A DNA stretch of 38,318 nt from an uncultured Pelagibacteraceae bacterium (GTDB taxonomy: Bacteria > Pseudomonadota > Alphaproteobacteria > Pelagibacterales > Pelagibacteraceae), in assembly GCA_902556285.1 (NCBI GenBank), contig CACDWD010000004.1, positions 1 to 38,318 on the forward strand, written 5' to 3'. The notes under the pieces are model-generated. The model saw only the letters and a program-made list of their open reading frames with translations, searched no databases and was not told the DNA's origin. Numbering within the stretch: the stretch's first letter is position 1; every line of letters begins with the position of its first letter. Positions 10,580-19,926 of this stretch are shown here, in pieces. A program made the translations under genes and the position numbers.

Positions 10580-12754
10580 ATGCAAGAAAAATACATTAAA
10601 ATTAATAATCTTCAAGTATCTGAAAAGCTATCAAACTTCGTAAATGATGAATTATTAAAAAATACAAATGTATCTTCAGAAAATTTTTGGTTAGGTCTAG
10701 AAAAAACACTTAATGAGCTTGCGCCAAAAAATAAAGAATTAATTAAATTTAGGGAAGATTTACAGAAGAAAATAGATGATTGGCATATCAAAAATAAAAA
10801 TAAAGAATTTAATTTAGATGAGTACAAAAAATTTTTATTAGAAATTGGTTATTTAAAAAATGAAGGACCTGATTTTAAAATAGAAACTGAAAATGTTGAT
10901 GAAGAAATTGCAAGTATAGCTGGGCCTCAGTTAGTTGTACCTGTCATGAATGCGAGGTATGCATTAAATGCTGCTAATGCAAGATGGATGAGCTTATATG
11001 ATAGTCTTTATGGTACAGATGTAATTGAACAGTCTGAAGACAGCGTATCTGAACGGTATGACCCTTTAAGAGGTGAAATGGTTATAAAATATGGAAGAGA
11101 TTTTTTAGATAAATACTTTCCATTAGCTGGACTAAGCTGGAATAAAATTACAAGTTTTGCAGTAAAATATGGAAAATTAAAAGTTTTGAAAGGTGCTGAT
11201 ATTTTTGATTTGGAGGACGAAAATAAATTTGTTGGGCACAGAGGCGAAAGCGATAATCCGTCTGCAATTATTCTAAAGAATAATAATTTGCATATTGAAA
11301 TTCTAAAAGACTCAAGAGCTTTTGCTGCTCAACAAGATCATGCAGGTATAAGTGATATTATACTAGAATCTGCAGTGTCTACAATTTGTGATAACGAAGA
11401 TAGTGTAGCAGCCGTTGACTCAGAAGATAAAATTATTTGTTATCGAAATTGGCTAGGTCTAATGAAAGGAGACCTCAAGTCAAAATTTGAAAAAGAAGGA
11501 AAATTGTTTGAGAGAAAATTAAATCCACACAGAAGCTATATCTCAAAAGATGGGAAAGGTTTAAAGTTACATGGCAGAAGTCTTTTACTTGTAAGAAACG
11601 TTGGTCATCTAATGACTAACCCTTCAATTTTATTGAGTGATGGAAGTGAAGTACCTGAGGGTATTATGGATGCATTTATGACTACAGCAGCTGCGCTGCA
11701 AGATATTAAAAATAAAAATAATTCAAGAACTGGATCAGTTTATATTGTAAAACCTAAAATGCATGGTCCAGACGAGACTGCATTTACAGATTTAATTTTT
11801 TCTAAAGTTGAGGAAGTTCTAAATTTACCTAAGTACACTTGTAAGATTGGTATTATGGATGAAGAGAGAAGAACATCAGTAAATTTAAAAGAATGTATTA
11901 GAAGTCTTAAAAATAGAGTTTTTTTTATTAATACTGGATTCTTAGATAGAACTGGTGATGAAATGCATACATCAATGGAAGCTGGTCCTATGATTAAAAA
12001 AGGTGATATGAAGTTATCTAAATGGATTACTGCATACGAAAACAACAATGTTGATATTGGTTTAAGTTGTGGATTTTCTGGTAAAGCTCAAATTGGAAAA
12101 GGAATGTGGGCAATGCCCGATAAAATGAAAGATATGATGGAGCAAAAAACGGGACACTTAAAAGCAGGAGCAAATTGCGCATGGGTTCCTTCTCCAACAG
12201 CAGCTGCATTACATGCTTTACATTATCATGAAATAAATATTTTCAATGAACAAAAGAAATTAATAAATAGGGAACCAGCTAAACTTGATGATCTCTTAAC
12301 AATCCCAATAGCAGATAGACCTAATTGGTCTGTAGAGGATATAAATAAAGAAATTTCTAATTCAGCGCAAACCTTATTGGGTTATGTTGTAAGATGGGTC
12401 GATCAAGGTGTGGGTTGTTCAAAAGTTCCTGATATTAATAATATTGGCTTGATGGAAGACAGAGCCACTCTTAGAATTTCATCCCAACATATAGCAAACT
12501 GGATTCATCATGGAATTACAACAAAAATACAAGTAACTGAAATAATGAAAGAGATGGCTAAAATAGTAGATGACCAAAACAAAGATGATCCACTATATGT
12601 TAAAATGAGTGGTGATTATGAAAACTCAATAGCGTTTCAAACGGCGTGTGATTTAGTTTTTAAAGGTAAAGAACAACCTTCAGGTTATACTGAACCATTA
12701 CTTCATTTAAATAGGTTAAAAAAAAAATCTAATCTGAGCTCGAAACCAAATTAG
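10580..12754 (+). CDS. glcB: Malate synthase G
   Basis: GlcB motifs ([62 protein letters not shown]). The ORF track begins at 10559, but that ATG lies inside the riboswitch; the in-frame ATG at 10580 ([13 protein letters not shown]) is the more plausible start. Confidence 0.95.
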   Translation: MQEKYIKINNLQVSEKLSNFVNDELLKNTNVSSENFWLGLEKTLNELAPKNKELIKFREDLQKKIDDWHIKNKNKEFNLDEYKKFLLEIGYLKNEGPDFKIETENVDEEIASIAGPQLVVPVMNARYALNAANARWMSLYDSLYGTDVIEQSEDSVSERYDPLRGEMVIKYGRDFLDKYFPLAGLSWNKITSFAVKYGKLKVLKGADIFDLEDENKFVGHRGESDNPSAIILKNNNLHIEILKDSRAFAAQQDHAGISDIILESAVSTICDNEDSVAAVDSEDKIICYRNWLGLMKGDLKSKFEKEGKLFERKLNPHRSYISKDGKGLKLHGRSLLLVRNVGHLMTNPSILLSDGSEVPEGIMDAFMTTAAALQDIKNKNNSRTGSVYIVKPKMHGPDETAFTDLIFSKVEEVLNLPKYTCKIGIMDEERRTSVNLKECIRSLKNRVFFINTGFLDRTGDEMHTSMEAGPMIKKGDMKLSKWITAYENNNVDIGLSCGFSGKAQIGKGMWAMPDKMKDMMEQKTGHLKAGANCAWVPSPTAAALHALHYHEINIFNEQKKLINREPAKLDDLLTIPIADRPNWSVEDINKEISNSAQTLLGYVVRWVDQGVGCSKVPDINNIGLMEDRATLRISSQHIANWIHHGITTKIQVTEIMKEMAKIVDDQNKDDPLYVKMSGDYENSIAFQTACDLVFKGKEQPSGYTEPLLHLNRLKKKSNLSSKPN

Positions 12755-13340
12755 ATCGATTTTTAAAAGCAGAAAATAAAGTCCCATCATCTAGACTTTC
12801 AATCTCTCCTCCTACTGGTAAACCTTGTGCTAATTTAGTAATTTTAACATCTAAATTTTTTAGACTATCTTGAATATAATATGCAGTTGTTTGACCTTCT
12901 ACAGTTGCACTAGTTGCAAGAATTACCTCTTCAATTTTATCTCTATTAACTCTTTCAACTAATGAGTTAATTAATAAATCTTCTTTTCTTTGGCCAACTG
13001 AAGAAATTGTCCCTCCTAAAATATGAAAATAGCCCTGAAATATATTTGAATTTTCAATCGACCATTGGTCTGCAATATCCTCTACTACACAAATTTTATT
13101 ATATTTTTCTTTTGTGTTCTCACAATTTAGGCATCCATTTGAATTTGACTTTAATGCACCACATGAATTGCATCTAACTACATTTTTATAAACTTGCGCC
13201 AATGTATTTGCCATAGGTTTTACAAGTTCGTCACGATTATTTATTAATTTTAAAACAATTCTTTTTGCTGATTTGGGACCTAAACCTGGAAGTTTTGAAA
13301 TTAATTTAATTAATTCTTCTATCTCACTGATGTTTTGCAT
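12729..13340 (-). CDS. recR: Recombination mediator RecR
   Basis: [18 protein letters not shown] helix-hairpin-helix, [17 protein letters not shown] zinc finger, Toprim ([13 protein letters not shown]). Confidence 0.96.
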   Translation of the reverse strand: MQNISEIEELIKLISKLPGLGPKSAKRIVLKLINNRDELVKPMANTLAQVYKNVVRCNSCGALKSNSNGCLNCENTKEKYNKICVVEDIADQWSIENSNIFQGYFHILGGTISSVGQRKEDLLINSLVERVNRDKIEEVILATSATVEGQTTAYYIQDSLKNLDVKITKLAQGLPVGGEIESLDDGTLFSAFKNRSNLVSSSD

Positions 13341-13343
13341 CTA

Positions 13344-13673
13344 TTATAAAGGCCATTTAAAACCAGGAATTCCAAAACCTCCAGTTGCTTTTGAAATTTC
13401 CTCAGTTGTTTTTGATTTAAGTTGAGATTTAGCACTATTATGTGCTGCAACAATCAAATCTTCAATTATAGTTTTGTCCTCTTTCATAATTTCATCAGAT
13501 AAATTTATTGTTTGCATCTCTCCTTCTCCATCCAAAGTTATCTTTACAGAATTTGAACCCGAAACTCCTTCAACTCTAATTTCCTTAATCTTTTGTTGGC
13601 TTTCTTTCATTTTTGCCTCAAGTTCTTTTGCTTTATCTAAAATTTTACTAAAATCAGTCATTATCAACTCCAT
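13344..13673 (-). CDS. YbaB/EbfC family nucleoid-associated protein
   Basis: DFSKILDKAKELEAKMKESQQKI ... SKATGGFGIPGFKWPL; located between dnaX and recR as usual. Confidence 0.93.
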   Translation of the reverse strand: MELIMTDFSKILDKAKELEAKMKESQQKIKEIRVEGVSGSNSVKITLDGEGEMQTINLSDEIMKEDKTIIEDLIVAAHNSAKSQLKSKTTEEISKATGGFGIPGFKWPL

Positions 13674-15309
13674 CTTTGTTTGAATTTACATCTATTAATT
13701 CGGCATCAGGAAATTTATCAATCACACTTTTAAATATTTCTGAATTTTTTATTTCATCCATTAACTGTTTTTTTATATTTTTTTCTTTATCTTTTACTGA
13801 CATTTGCCCTTTTAATTTACTAAACGTAATAATCCATCTTTCACCTGTCCATTCAAAAAGCTTTGATGATAAATCTTTTACAAAATCTTTATCTAAACTT
13901 TCATTAAAAGATATTTCAATTCTATTTTTTTCAAATTTTACAAGGTTAACATTTTTTTCTAATTCGTATTTAAGTTTGATCTCTTTTTTTTTTGAACAAA
14001 TTTCAATTAAATCCTCAAATGCATTTATATTAATTTTATTTTCTGCTTTAATTTCTGTCTGAACTTCTGGTTTGATTTTTTCTTCCTGTGCAACATTCTT
14101 AATTTGATTTATTGGTTTAGAAGTAAATTCAGTTTCTGTATTCTTTACAATATCTTCACTTTTCAAGTGAGCATCAACATTTTCAATTTTATTTTCAGAT
14201 TTTACAGAACTTAAATGCATTAGTCTTATTAAGAACATCTCAATTGAAAGGTGTTGATTAGAAACTATGTCTATCTCTTCGAGAGAAGATATGGCAAATT
14301 GCCAAAATAGTATTAATACCTCTGAGTCTATTTGATTTGATAAATTTTTAATTTTAGAAAATTCTTCATCATTTAATGAAAAGTTTGTACTTTCTAAAGT
14401 TAAAGAATTAATATTTTTAAAGTAGTAAAGTAACTCTAAGAAATCATTAATAAAAACCTTTGGTTCAACACCTTGGTCATAAATTTTTCTATAAATACTT
14501 ATTACTTTTGTTTCTTCACCTTTTAAAATTAACTCAAGCAAATCGATTAATTGAGATTTATCAAAATACCCAAAAATTTTCTGAGCTGAATTTAAGTCTA
14601 ATTCTTTTCCTTCATCCAAACTTAATAGTGCTCTATCGAGCAACGATAATGAATCTCTAACAGAGCCCTCGGAAATTTTTACTATAAGCTTTAAAGCATC
14701 GTCGCTTATTTTTCCATTTTCCTTATCCTTAATTTTTTTAATAAACTCCAATAATTCTGAGGATTTAATTCTAGATAGATCAAATCTTTGACATCTAGAT
14801 ACGACTGTAATTGGAATTTTTTTAATTTCTGTAGTTGCAAAAATAAATTTTAGATATTCTGGTGGTTCCTCTAAAGTTTTTAATAAAGCATTAAATGCTT
14901 GTTTGCTTAACATATGAACTTCATCAATAATGAAAATTTTATATTTAGCCGAGGTCGGCCCGTATCTTGAAAATTCGATTAAATCTCTTACGTCATCTAC
15001 ACCTGTTTTGCTTGCTGCATCCATTTCAAGCACATCTATGTGACTAGACTCACTTATAGATTTACAGCTTTCACAAAAGTTTTCTTTACATAAATTATCG
15101 ATACCATTTGAACAATTAAGTGCTTTTGCAACAATTCGTGCTGTTGTGGTTTTTCCTATTCCCCTTATTCCAGTGAACAAATATGCATTAGGTATTTTGT
15201 CAGCTTTAATAGAATTAGTAATAGTTTCAGCAACAACCTCTTGACCAATAAGATCATCAAAAGTTTGTGGTCTATATTTAAGCGCTAATACTTTTGAGTT
15301 ATTATTCAT
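13654..15309 (-). CDS. dnaX: DNA polymerase III subunit gamma/tau
   Basis: LALKYRPQTFDDLIGQEVVAETITNSI, GIRGIGKTTTARIVAKALNC, DEVHMLSKQAFNALLKTLEEPP. Confidence 0.97.
   Translation of the reverse strand: MNNNSKVLALKYRPQTFDDLIGQEVVAETITNSIKADKIPNAYLFTGIRGIGKTTTARIVAKALNCSNGIDNLCKENFCESCKSISESSHIDVLEMDAASKTGVDDVRDLIEFSRYGPTSAKYKIFIIDEVHMLSKQAFNALLKTLEEPPEYLKFIFATTEIKKIPITVVSRCQRFDLSRIKSSELLEFIKKIKDKENGKISDDALKLIVKISEGSVRDSLSLLDRALLSLDEGKELDLNSAQKIFGYFDKSQLIDLLELILKGEETKVISIYRKIYDQGVEPKVFINDFLELLYYFKNINSLTLESTNFSLNDEEFSKIKNLSNQIDSEVLILFWQFAISSLEEIDIVSNQHLSIEMFLIRLMHLSSVKSENKIENVDAHLKSEDIVKNTETEFTSKPINQIKNVAQEEKIKPEVQTEIKAENKININAFEDLIEICSKKKEIKLKYELEKNVNLVKFEKNRIEISFNESLDKDFVKDLSSKLFEWTGERWIITFSKLKGQMSVKDKEKNIKKQLMDEIKNSEIFKSVIDKFPDAELIDVNSNKDGVDND
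13984..13993 (-). other. A10 homopolymer (mRNA sense) inside dnaX; candidate slippage site
   Basis: T10 on the + strand; mRNA TGT TCA AAA AAA AAA GAG. Both alternative downstream frames terminate within about 4-9 codons. Confidence 0.5.
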
Positions 15310-15310
15310 A

Positions 15311-15407
15311 TATCTTTAAGGAGACTAGAACCTGAATAACTGTCTCTACGACTGCTTCCGTTAAGATCTGGTCGGGTTCAAGCAGCATCCACCTCTAGCC
15401 TCCAGAT
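15311..15407 (-). ncRNA. ffs: Bacterial small signal recognition particle RNA (4.5S)
   Basis: Minus strand: GGAGGCUAGA...GAACCCGACCAGAUCUUAACGGAAGCAGUCGUAGAG...UCUAGUCUCC. The GGAAGCAG helix-8 motif is present and the terminal helix GGAG-G-CUAGA / UCUAG-U-CUCC pairs; position upstream of dnaX is typical. Confidence 0.92.
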
Positions 15408-15409
15408 CT

Positions 15410-15439
15410 ATTATAGCAGTTAAAATTTCTAATCTACAA
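15410..15439 (-). promoter_or_regulatory. Candidate sigma70 promoter of ffs
   Basis: Minus strand TTGTAG (15439-15434), 18-nt spacer, TATAAT (15415-15410), placing initiation close to the predicted SRP RNA 5' end. Confidence 0.65.
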
Positions 15440-15449
15440 GAAAAGATTC

Positions 15450-16286
15450 TTATTTATTTTGTCTCAAACTATCAGCTTCAAAAACACCTAGAACGTGAAA
15501 ATCCTCACAATGCAGGCCCAGCTCTTCAAGAGATTTTTGAACTTTTGAGTCTTCAATATGTCCATCTAAATCACATAGGAAAAAATAAGAATCGAAACTA
15601 TTTTTTTCTGGATAACTTTGTAGCTTAGTTAAATTTACACCATTAATAGCAAAACCTCCTAGTGATTGATAGAGAGCAGCTGGCTTACTTTTCAATTTAA
15701 ATAAAAAAGAAGTTATGTAAGTTTTGTCTTTAAATTCTGGTTGGGAAATATTTTTTCCCATAACCAAAAATCTTGTCAAATTTCCACTTTCATTTTCTAT
15801 ATTTTTTTTTATTACTTCTAAGCCATAAATTTTAGCACTTAATGAAGATGCTATAGCTGATTGCTTAACATCTTTTGTTTTAGAAATCATTTCAGCAGAT
15901 CCAGCAGTATCTGCTCTAATATGCTCTGCTAAATTATTTTTTTTTATAAACTTTGAACATTGAGATAATCCTTGCGCATGAGAATACACCTCTTTAATAT
16001 CTTTTAATTTTGCCCCAGGCTGTCCTAATAAATTATGCTCAATTTTTTGAAAATGCTCTTTATAAATATTTAGCCTATGTTTAAAAATTAAATATTCAAT
16101 TCCAATGTTACCGGTAATTCTATTTGACTCAGGAATTATAATTCTACTATCTGGTTCTTCAGATGCTTTGTTAAAACAATCATCAAAAGTTTTACAAGGC
16201 AAGATTTCTGCTTTAGCATCAATTGAAAGCGCTGCTAAATGAGAATATGCACCAAAGGTTCCTTGAAAATAAATTTTACTCATCAA
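15450..16286 (-). CDS. pheA: Prephenate dehydratase
   Basis: YFQGTFGAYSHLAAL, C-terminal ACT domain (TSFLFKLKSKPAALYQSLGGFAINGVNLTKLQSYP). Confidence 0.94.
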   Translation of the reverse strand: MMSKIYFQGTFGAYSHLAALSIDAKAEILPCKTFDDCFNKASEEPDSRIIIPESNRITGNIGIEYLIFKHRLNIYKEHFQKIEHNLLGQPGAKLKDIKEVYSHAQGLSQCSKFIKKNNLAEHIRADTAGSAEMISKTKDVKQSAIASSLSAKIYGLEVIKKNIENESGNLTRFLVMGKNISQPEFKDKTYITSFLFKLKSKPAALYQSLGGFAINGVNLTKLQSYPEKNSFDSYFFLCDLDGHIEDSKVQKSLEELGLHCEDFHVLGVFEADSLRQNK

Positions 16287-17014
16287 TTCTTATATTCCAT
16301 TATTTTTTTCAAGGCTAGATAATCTTCCTCTGTATCTACTCCTATTGGAGATGATTTGGCGAGTGAAACATTGATATCAATATTATTATCTAATGCTCTT
16401 AATTGCTCTAACCGATTTTCTATTTCATTTTTAGATTGGCTTAATTGAACAAAGTTTTCGAGTGAGTCTTTTGAATAACAATAAACTCCTATATGATGAT
16501 AAATATTATCTATCTGCTCAGACTTTCGTAAAAAGGATTTGCCCTTTGGAAAATTGTCCTCTCCTAGAGTATTTTCAGTTATGACCTTTACAATATTTTC
16601 ATTTCTCAAGTTTTTATTGTCTTTTATTCTTGCAGCAAGAGTTCCTATATTAGAAGGATTTTTAAACATTTTATCATTCAATCTTACGACATCTTGAATG
16701 TCGATTGCTGGTTCATCACCTTGCAAATTCATAATGAAATCAACATCTCTAATATTTGATTTTTTAAGTGCCTCATGAATTCTATCTGTACCTGTCTTAT
16801 GTTTATTGCTAGTTAAAATAGCATTGAAACCATTGTTTCTTACATCGTCAATAATTTCCTGGTCCTCTGTGGCTACAATTACATCTCCAATATTGGCCTC
16901 CTCTGCTTTTTTAGCTACATGTGAAATAATTGATAAACCATTTATTTTTAGCAAAGGTTTGCCTGGCAGCCTAGTAGCAGACATTCTAGAAGGTATAATT
17001 ACTAAAGTTTTCAT
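16283..17014 (-). CDS. kdsB: 3-deoxy-manno-octulosonate cytidylyltransferase
   Basis: VIIPSRMSATRLPGKPLLKINGLSII, NLQGDEPAID, HIGVYCY. Confidence 0.95.
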   Translation of the reverse strand: MKTLVIIPSRMSATRLPGKPLLKINGLSIISHVAKKAEEANIGDVIVATEDQEIIDDVRNNGFNAILTSNKHKTGTDRIHEALKKSNIRDVDFIMNLQGDEPAIDIQDVVRLNDKMFKNPSNIGTLAARIKDNKNLRNENIVKVITENTLGEDNFPKGKSFLRKSEQIDNIYHHIGVYCYSKDSLENFVQLSQSKNEIENRLEQLRALDNNIDINVSLAKSSPIGVDTEEDYLALKKIMEYKN

Positions 17015-17127
17015 TATATTTTAAAATTATTATACTCATTAAACAACTATAGAGGCAAATTTATACATTAAATTTTAGCTTTTTTTTAATTTATCGTGTT
17101 ATACGTTCACTACAAAATTTAGAAAAA

Positions 17128-17667
17128 ATGGATTCTTTCGAAATAAATAAAATAGTTGCTGCAGTCTTAATGGTTGCCTTGCTTGTTATTGGTATTGGAA
17201 AATTATCTGATGTTATATTCCATGTAGAGAAACCTGAGACACCTGGGTATTCAGTTGAAGTAGAAGCTGCCACTACTGTATCCACAACCAGCTCAAGCAC
17301 AACATCAGACAAAATTGATATATCAGCATTAATGGCAATGGGAGATATTGCTCATGGTGAAAAGGTTTTTAAAAAATGTGCAGCTTGTCATTCAATTGTT
17401 GAAGGTGGAAAGAATGCTATAGGCCCAGCGCTATATAATGTTGTGGGAAGAAAAGTTGGAGCTATTGAAGACTATAAATATTCTAAAGCGTTAGCTGCAT
17501 ATGATAAGAATTGGACTTTTGAAGAATTGAATGGATTTTTAATAAAACCTGCTAAATGGATAAAGGGAACAAAGATGGCTTACGCAGGTTTACGAAAAGA
17601 AAAAGATAGAGCCTCTGTAATAAAATACCTAAATGAGAATTCAGATAGCCCTTTACCGCTACCTTAA
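17128..17667 (+). CDS. Membrane-anchored c-type cytochrome (CycM-like)
   Basis: N-terminal TM segment, Ser/Thr-rich linker, CAACH heme motif, IGPALYNVVGRKVG, GTKMAYAGL Met ligand region. Confidence 0.93.
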   Translation: MDSFEINKIVAAVLMVALLVIGIGKLSDVIFHVEKPETPGYSVEVEAATTVSTTSSSTTSDKIDISALMAMGDIAHGEKVFKKCAACHSIVEGGKNAIGPALYNVVGRKVGAIEDYKYSKALAAYDKNWTFEELNGFLIKPAKWIKGTKMAYAGLRKEKDRASVIKYLNENSDSPLPLP

Positions 17668-18588
17668 TTTTCCAAAACAATATAATAAAATACTTTTTTG
17701 TACGTGAACTCTATTGAGTGCTTGTTGCCATACGTGAGACTTTTCTCCCAAGAAAACATCTTCACTCACTTCATCTCCTCTAGGTAAACAATGTAAAAAA
17801 ATACAACTTTTTTTTGCATAACTCATTAATTTTTTATCAATTTTAAAATTTTGAAACGCTTTTATTTTTTTCTTCTTATTAACTTTATCATTTAAAGAAA
17901 TGACTTTATCAGAAAAAATTACGTCTGCATTAGAAACTGCTTTTGTCGCATCATTATAAATATAAATTTGCTTATTATTTTTTTTGACCCAAGCTCTAAC
18001 TTCTTTTCCTGGTTCAAATTTTTTTGGACAACCGATACTTAACTTGAAAGAAAATTTTACTGATGCAGCTATTAAGCTATCCAGAACATTATTTGAGTCA
18101 CCTATCCAGCAAATATTTAATTTTGAAATAGGCTTTTTCATTATTTCTTCAACCGTAAAAATATCGGATAAAACTTGTGTGGGATGTGACGATGGACTTA
18201 GGCCATTAATAATTGGTATAGATAAATATTTTTTAAAATCTTCTATTTTTTTATCACTATCAGTTCTCATCATAAAACCATCGCCATAAGTAGAGAGAAT
18301 TTTAGCAGTATCAGCAATACTTTCACCGCCTTGACCTAGATGGAGCTCATTAGAACGTAAAGTTAAAGTACCTCCTCCAAGCTGTTTTATCGCTAAATAA
18401 AAACTAATTCTGGTTCTCGAACTTGCTTTTTCAAACATTTGGATCAAAATCTTACCTTTAAGAGGTGCTCCTTTGTCAGCCTCAAGGGTGCTTAGTTTTT
18501 TTCTTAAACTTTTTCTTTTCTTTGCATCAGTAATAATCTTTCTCAGGTCTTTTGTGGGTATATCTTTTAAATTAATAAAATGTTTCAT
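17659..18588 (-). CDS. argF: Ornithine carbamoyltransferase
   Basis: FEKASSRTRISFYLAIKQLGG, HPTQVLSDIFTVEE, HCLPRGDEVSEDVF. Confidence 0.95.
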   Translation of the reverse strand: MKHFINLKDIPTKDLRKIITDAKKRKSLRKKLSTLEADKGAPLKGKILIQMFEKASSRTRISFYLAIKQLGGGTLTLRSNELHLGQGGESIADTAKILSTYGDGFMMRTDSDKKIEDFKKYLSIPIINGLSPSSHPTQVLSDIFTVEEIMKKPISKLNICWIGDSNNVLDSLIAASVKFSFKLSIGCPKKFEPGKEVRAWVKKNNKQIYIYNDATKAVSNADVIFSDKVISLNDKVNKKKKIKAFQNFKIDKKLMSYAKKSCIFLHCLPRGDEVSEDVFLGEKSHVWQQALNRVHVQKSILLYCFGKLR

Positions 18589-18589
18589 A

Positions 18590-19756
18590 TTATTTTATCT
18601 GTGAACAGACCTTATCAATAATTTTTATTGCTAAATCTATTTCATTTTTTTTAACATTTAATGGTGGCAAAATACGAACAACATTTTCTGCTGCTCGAAT
18701 AGTCAATAGCTTGTTATCCATCAATTTTTTTATAAATTCAGTTTGGTCTTTATATAGCTGTATACCAATCAATAAACCTTTTCCTCTTATTTGCTTAATT
18801 ACACTTGGATATTTTTCTTGAATTTTATTTAGTTCTAGTAAAAAATATTTTGATAAACTTTTTACATTATTTAAAAACTTCTTACTTGATATAATATCCA
18901 TTACAGCATTACCAACAGACATTGCCAACGGGTTTCCTCCAAATGTTGATCCATGAGTGCCTGGTGTCATACCTGAAGCAACTTTTTTATTCATTAAAAC
19001 TGCTCCAATTGGAAATCCTCCACCTATCCCTTTTGCAATTGGTACAATATCAGGTTTTACTTTTGATTTTTCAAAAGCAAAAAAATCACCAGATCTTCCT
19101 ATTCCACATTGAACTTCATCAAGAATTAATAATATTTTTTTCTTATTACATAATGCTCTTAATTGTTTTAAACACCAATCTGGTATTACTTTTATACCAC
19201 CTTCGCCCATAATAGTTTCAACCATAATAGCAGCAGTGTTTTTATTAATTTTCTTTTTGAGAGAAGTATGATCACCAAAGTTAAAGTGATCAAAACCTGT
19301 TACTTTTGGTCCAAATCCCTCCGTCATTTTCTTTGATCCGCTAGCAAAAATTGCAGCCAAAGTTCTTCCATGGAAAGAATTTTTAATGCATAAAATTCTA
19401 TTTTTATTTGGTTTACCTATAGTGTAAAAATATCTTCTAGCAACTTTAATTGCTGCTTCCGTAGCTTCTGCCCCACTATTTTGAAACATTACATAATCAG
19501 CAAAAGTTTTTTTACATAACTTTTTAGCCAATATTTCTCCCTCTGGTATTTGAAATGCATTAGATACATGCCACAATTTTTTCGATTGATCTTTTATAGT
19601 TTTTACTAACTTAGGATGTGCGTGGCCTAAAGAATTAACTGCTATACCTTGAACAAAATCTAAATATTTTTTTCTCTTAGTTGAATATATGAAACTTCCT
19701 TTTCCATATTTAAATGATATTTTTTTTCTATTATAATTTTTTGTTAAATAGCTCAT
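18590..19756 (-). CDS. argD: Acetylornithine aminotransferase family protein
   Basis: Class III aminotransferase motifs: SGAEATEAAIKVARRY, LDEVQCGIGRSGDFFAFE, HGSTFGGNPLA; next to argF. Confidence 0.93.
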   Translation of the reverse strand: MSYLTKNYNRKKISFKYGKGSFIYSTKRKKYLDFVQGIAVNSLGHAHPKLVKTIKDQSKKLWHVSNAFQIPEGEILAKKLCKKTFADYVMFQNSGAEATEAAIKVARRYFYTIGKPNKNRILCIKNSFHGRTLAAIFASGSKKMTEGFGPKVTGFDHFNFGDHTSLKKKINKNTAAIMVETIMGEGGIKVIPDWCLKQLRALCNKKKILLILDEVQCGIGRSGDFFAFEKSKVKPDIVPIAKGIGGGFPIGAVLMNKKVASGMTPGTHGSTFGGNPLAMSVGNAVMDIISSKKFLNNVKSLSKYFLLELNKIQEKYPSVIKQIRGKGLLIGIQLYKDQTEFIKKLMDNKLLTIRAAENVVRILPPLNVKKNEIDLAIKIIDKVCSQIK

Positions 19757-19926
19757 TATATTTATTAGGTTTTATAAATTTTAATTCTTAGATACAAGCT
19801 ATGATTGAAATAGTTAACTCATTCAACTTTATGTTTATGTTGATAAGTCTAATTTTTTTAATTGAATAAAACGATTTCAAGTCCGTATATTGTTATTTAT
19901 ATAATACATTATACAATATATAGATT

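Noticed and set aside
11740-12209. Minus-strand ORFs of 102 and 60 aa
   Set aside because: Antisense to strongly conserved glcB regions.
13676-14660. Plus-strand ORFs of 128 and 66 aa
   Set aside because: Antisense to dnaX.
17091-17312. Minus-strand 73-aa ORF
   Set aside because: Antisense to the N-terminal region of the cytochrome c gene, whose CAACH frame is convincing.
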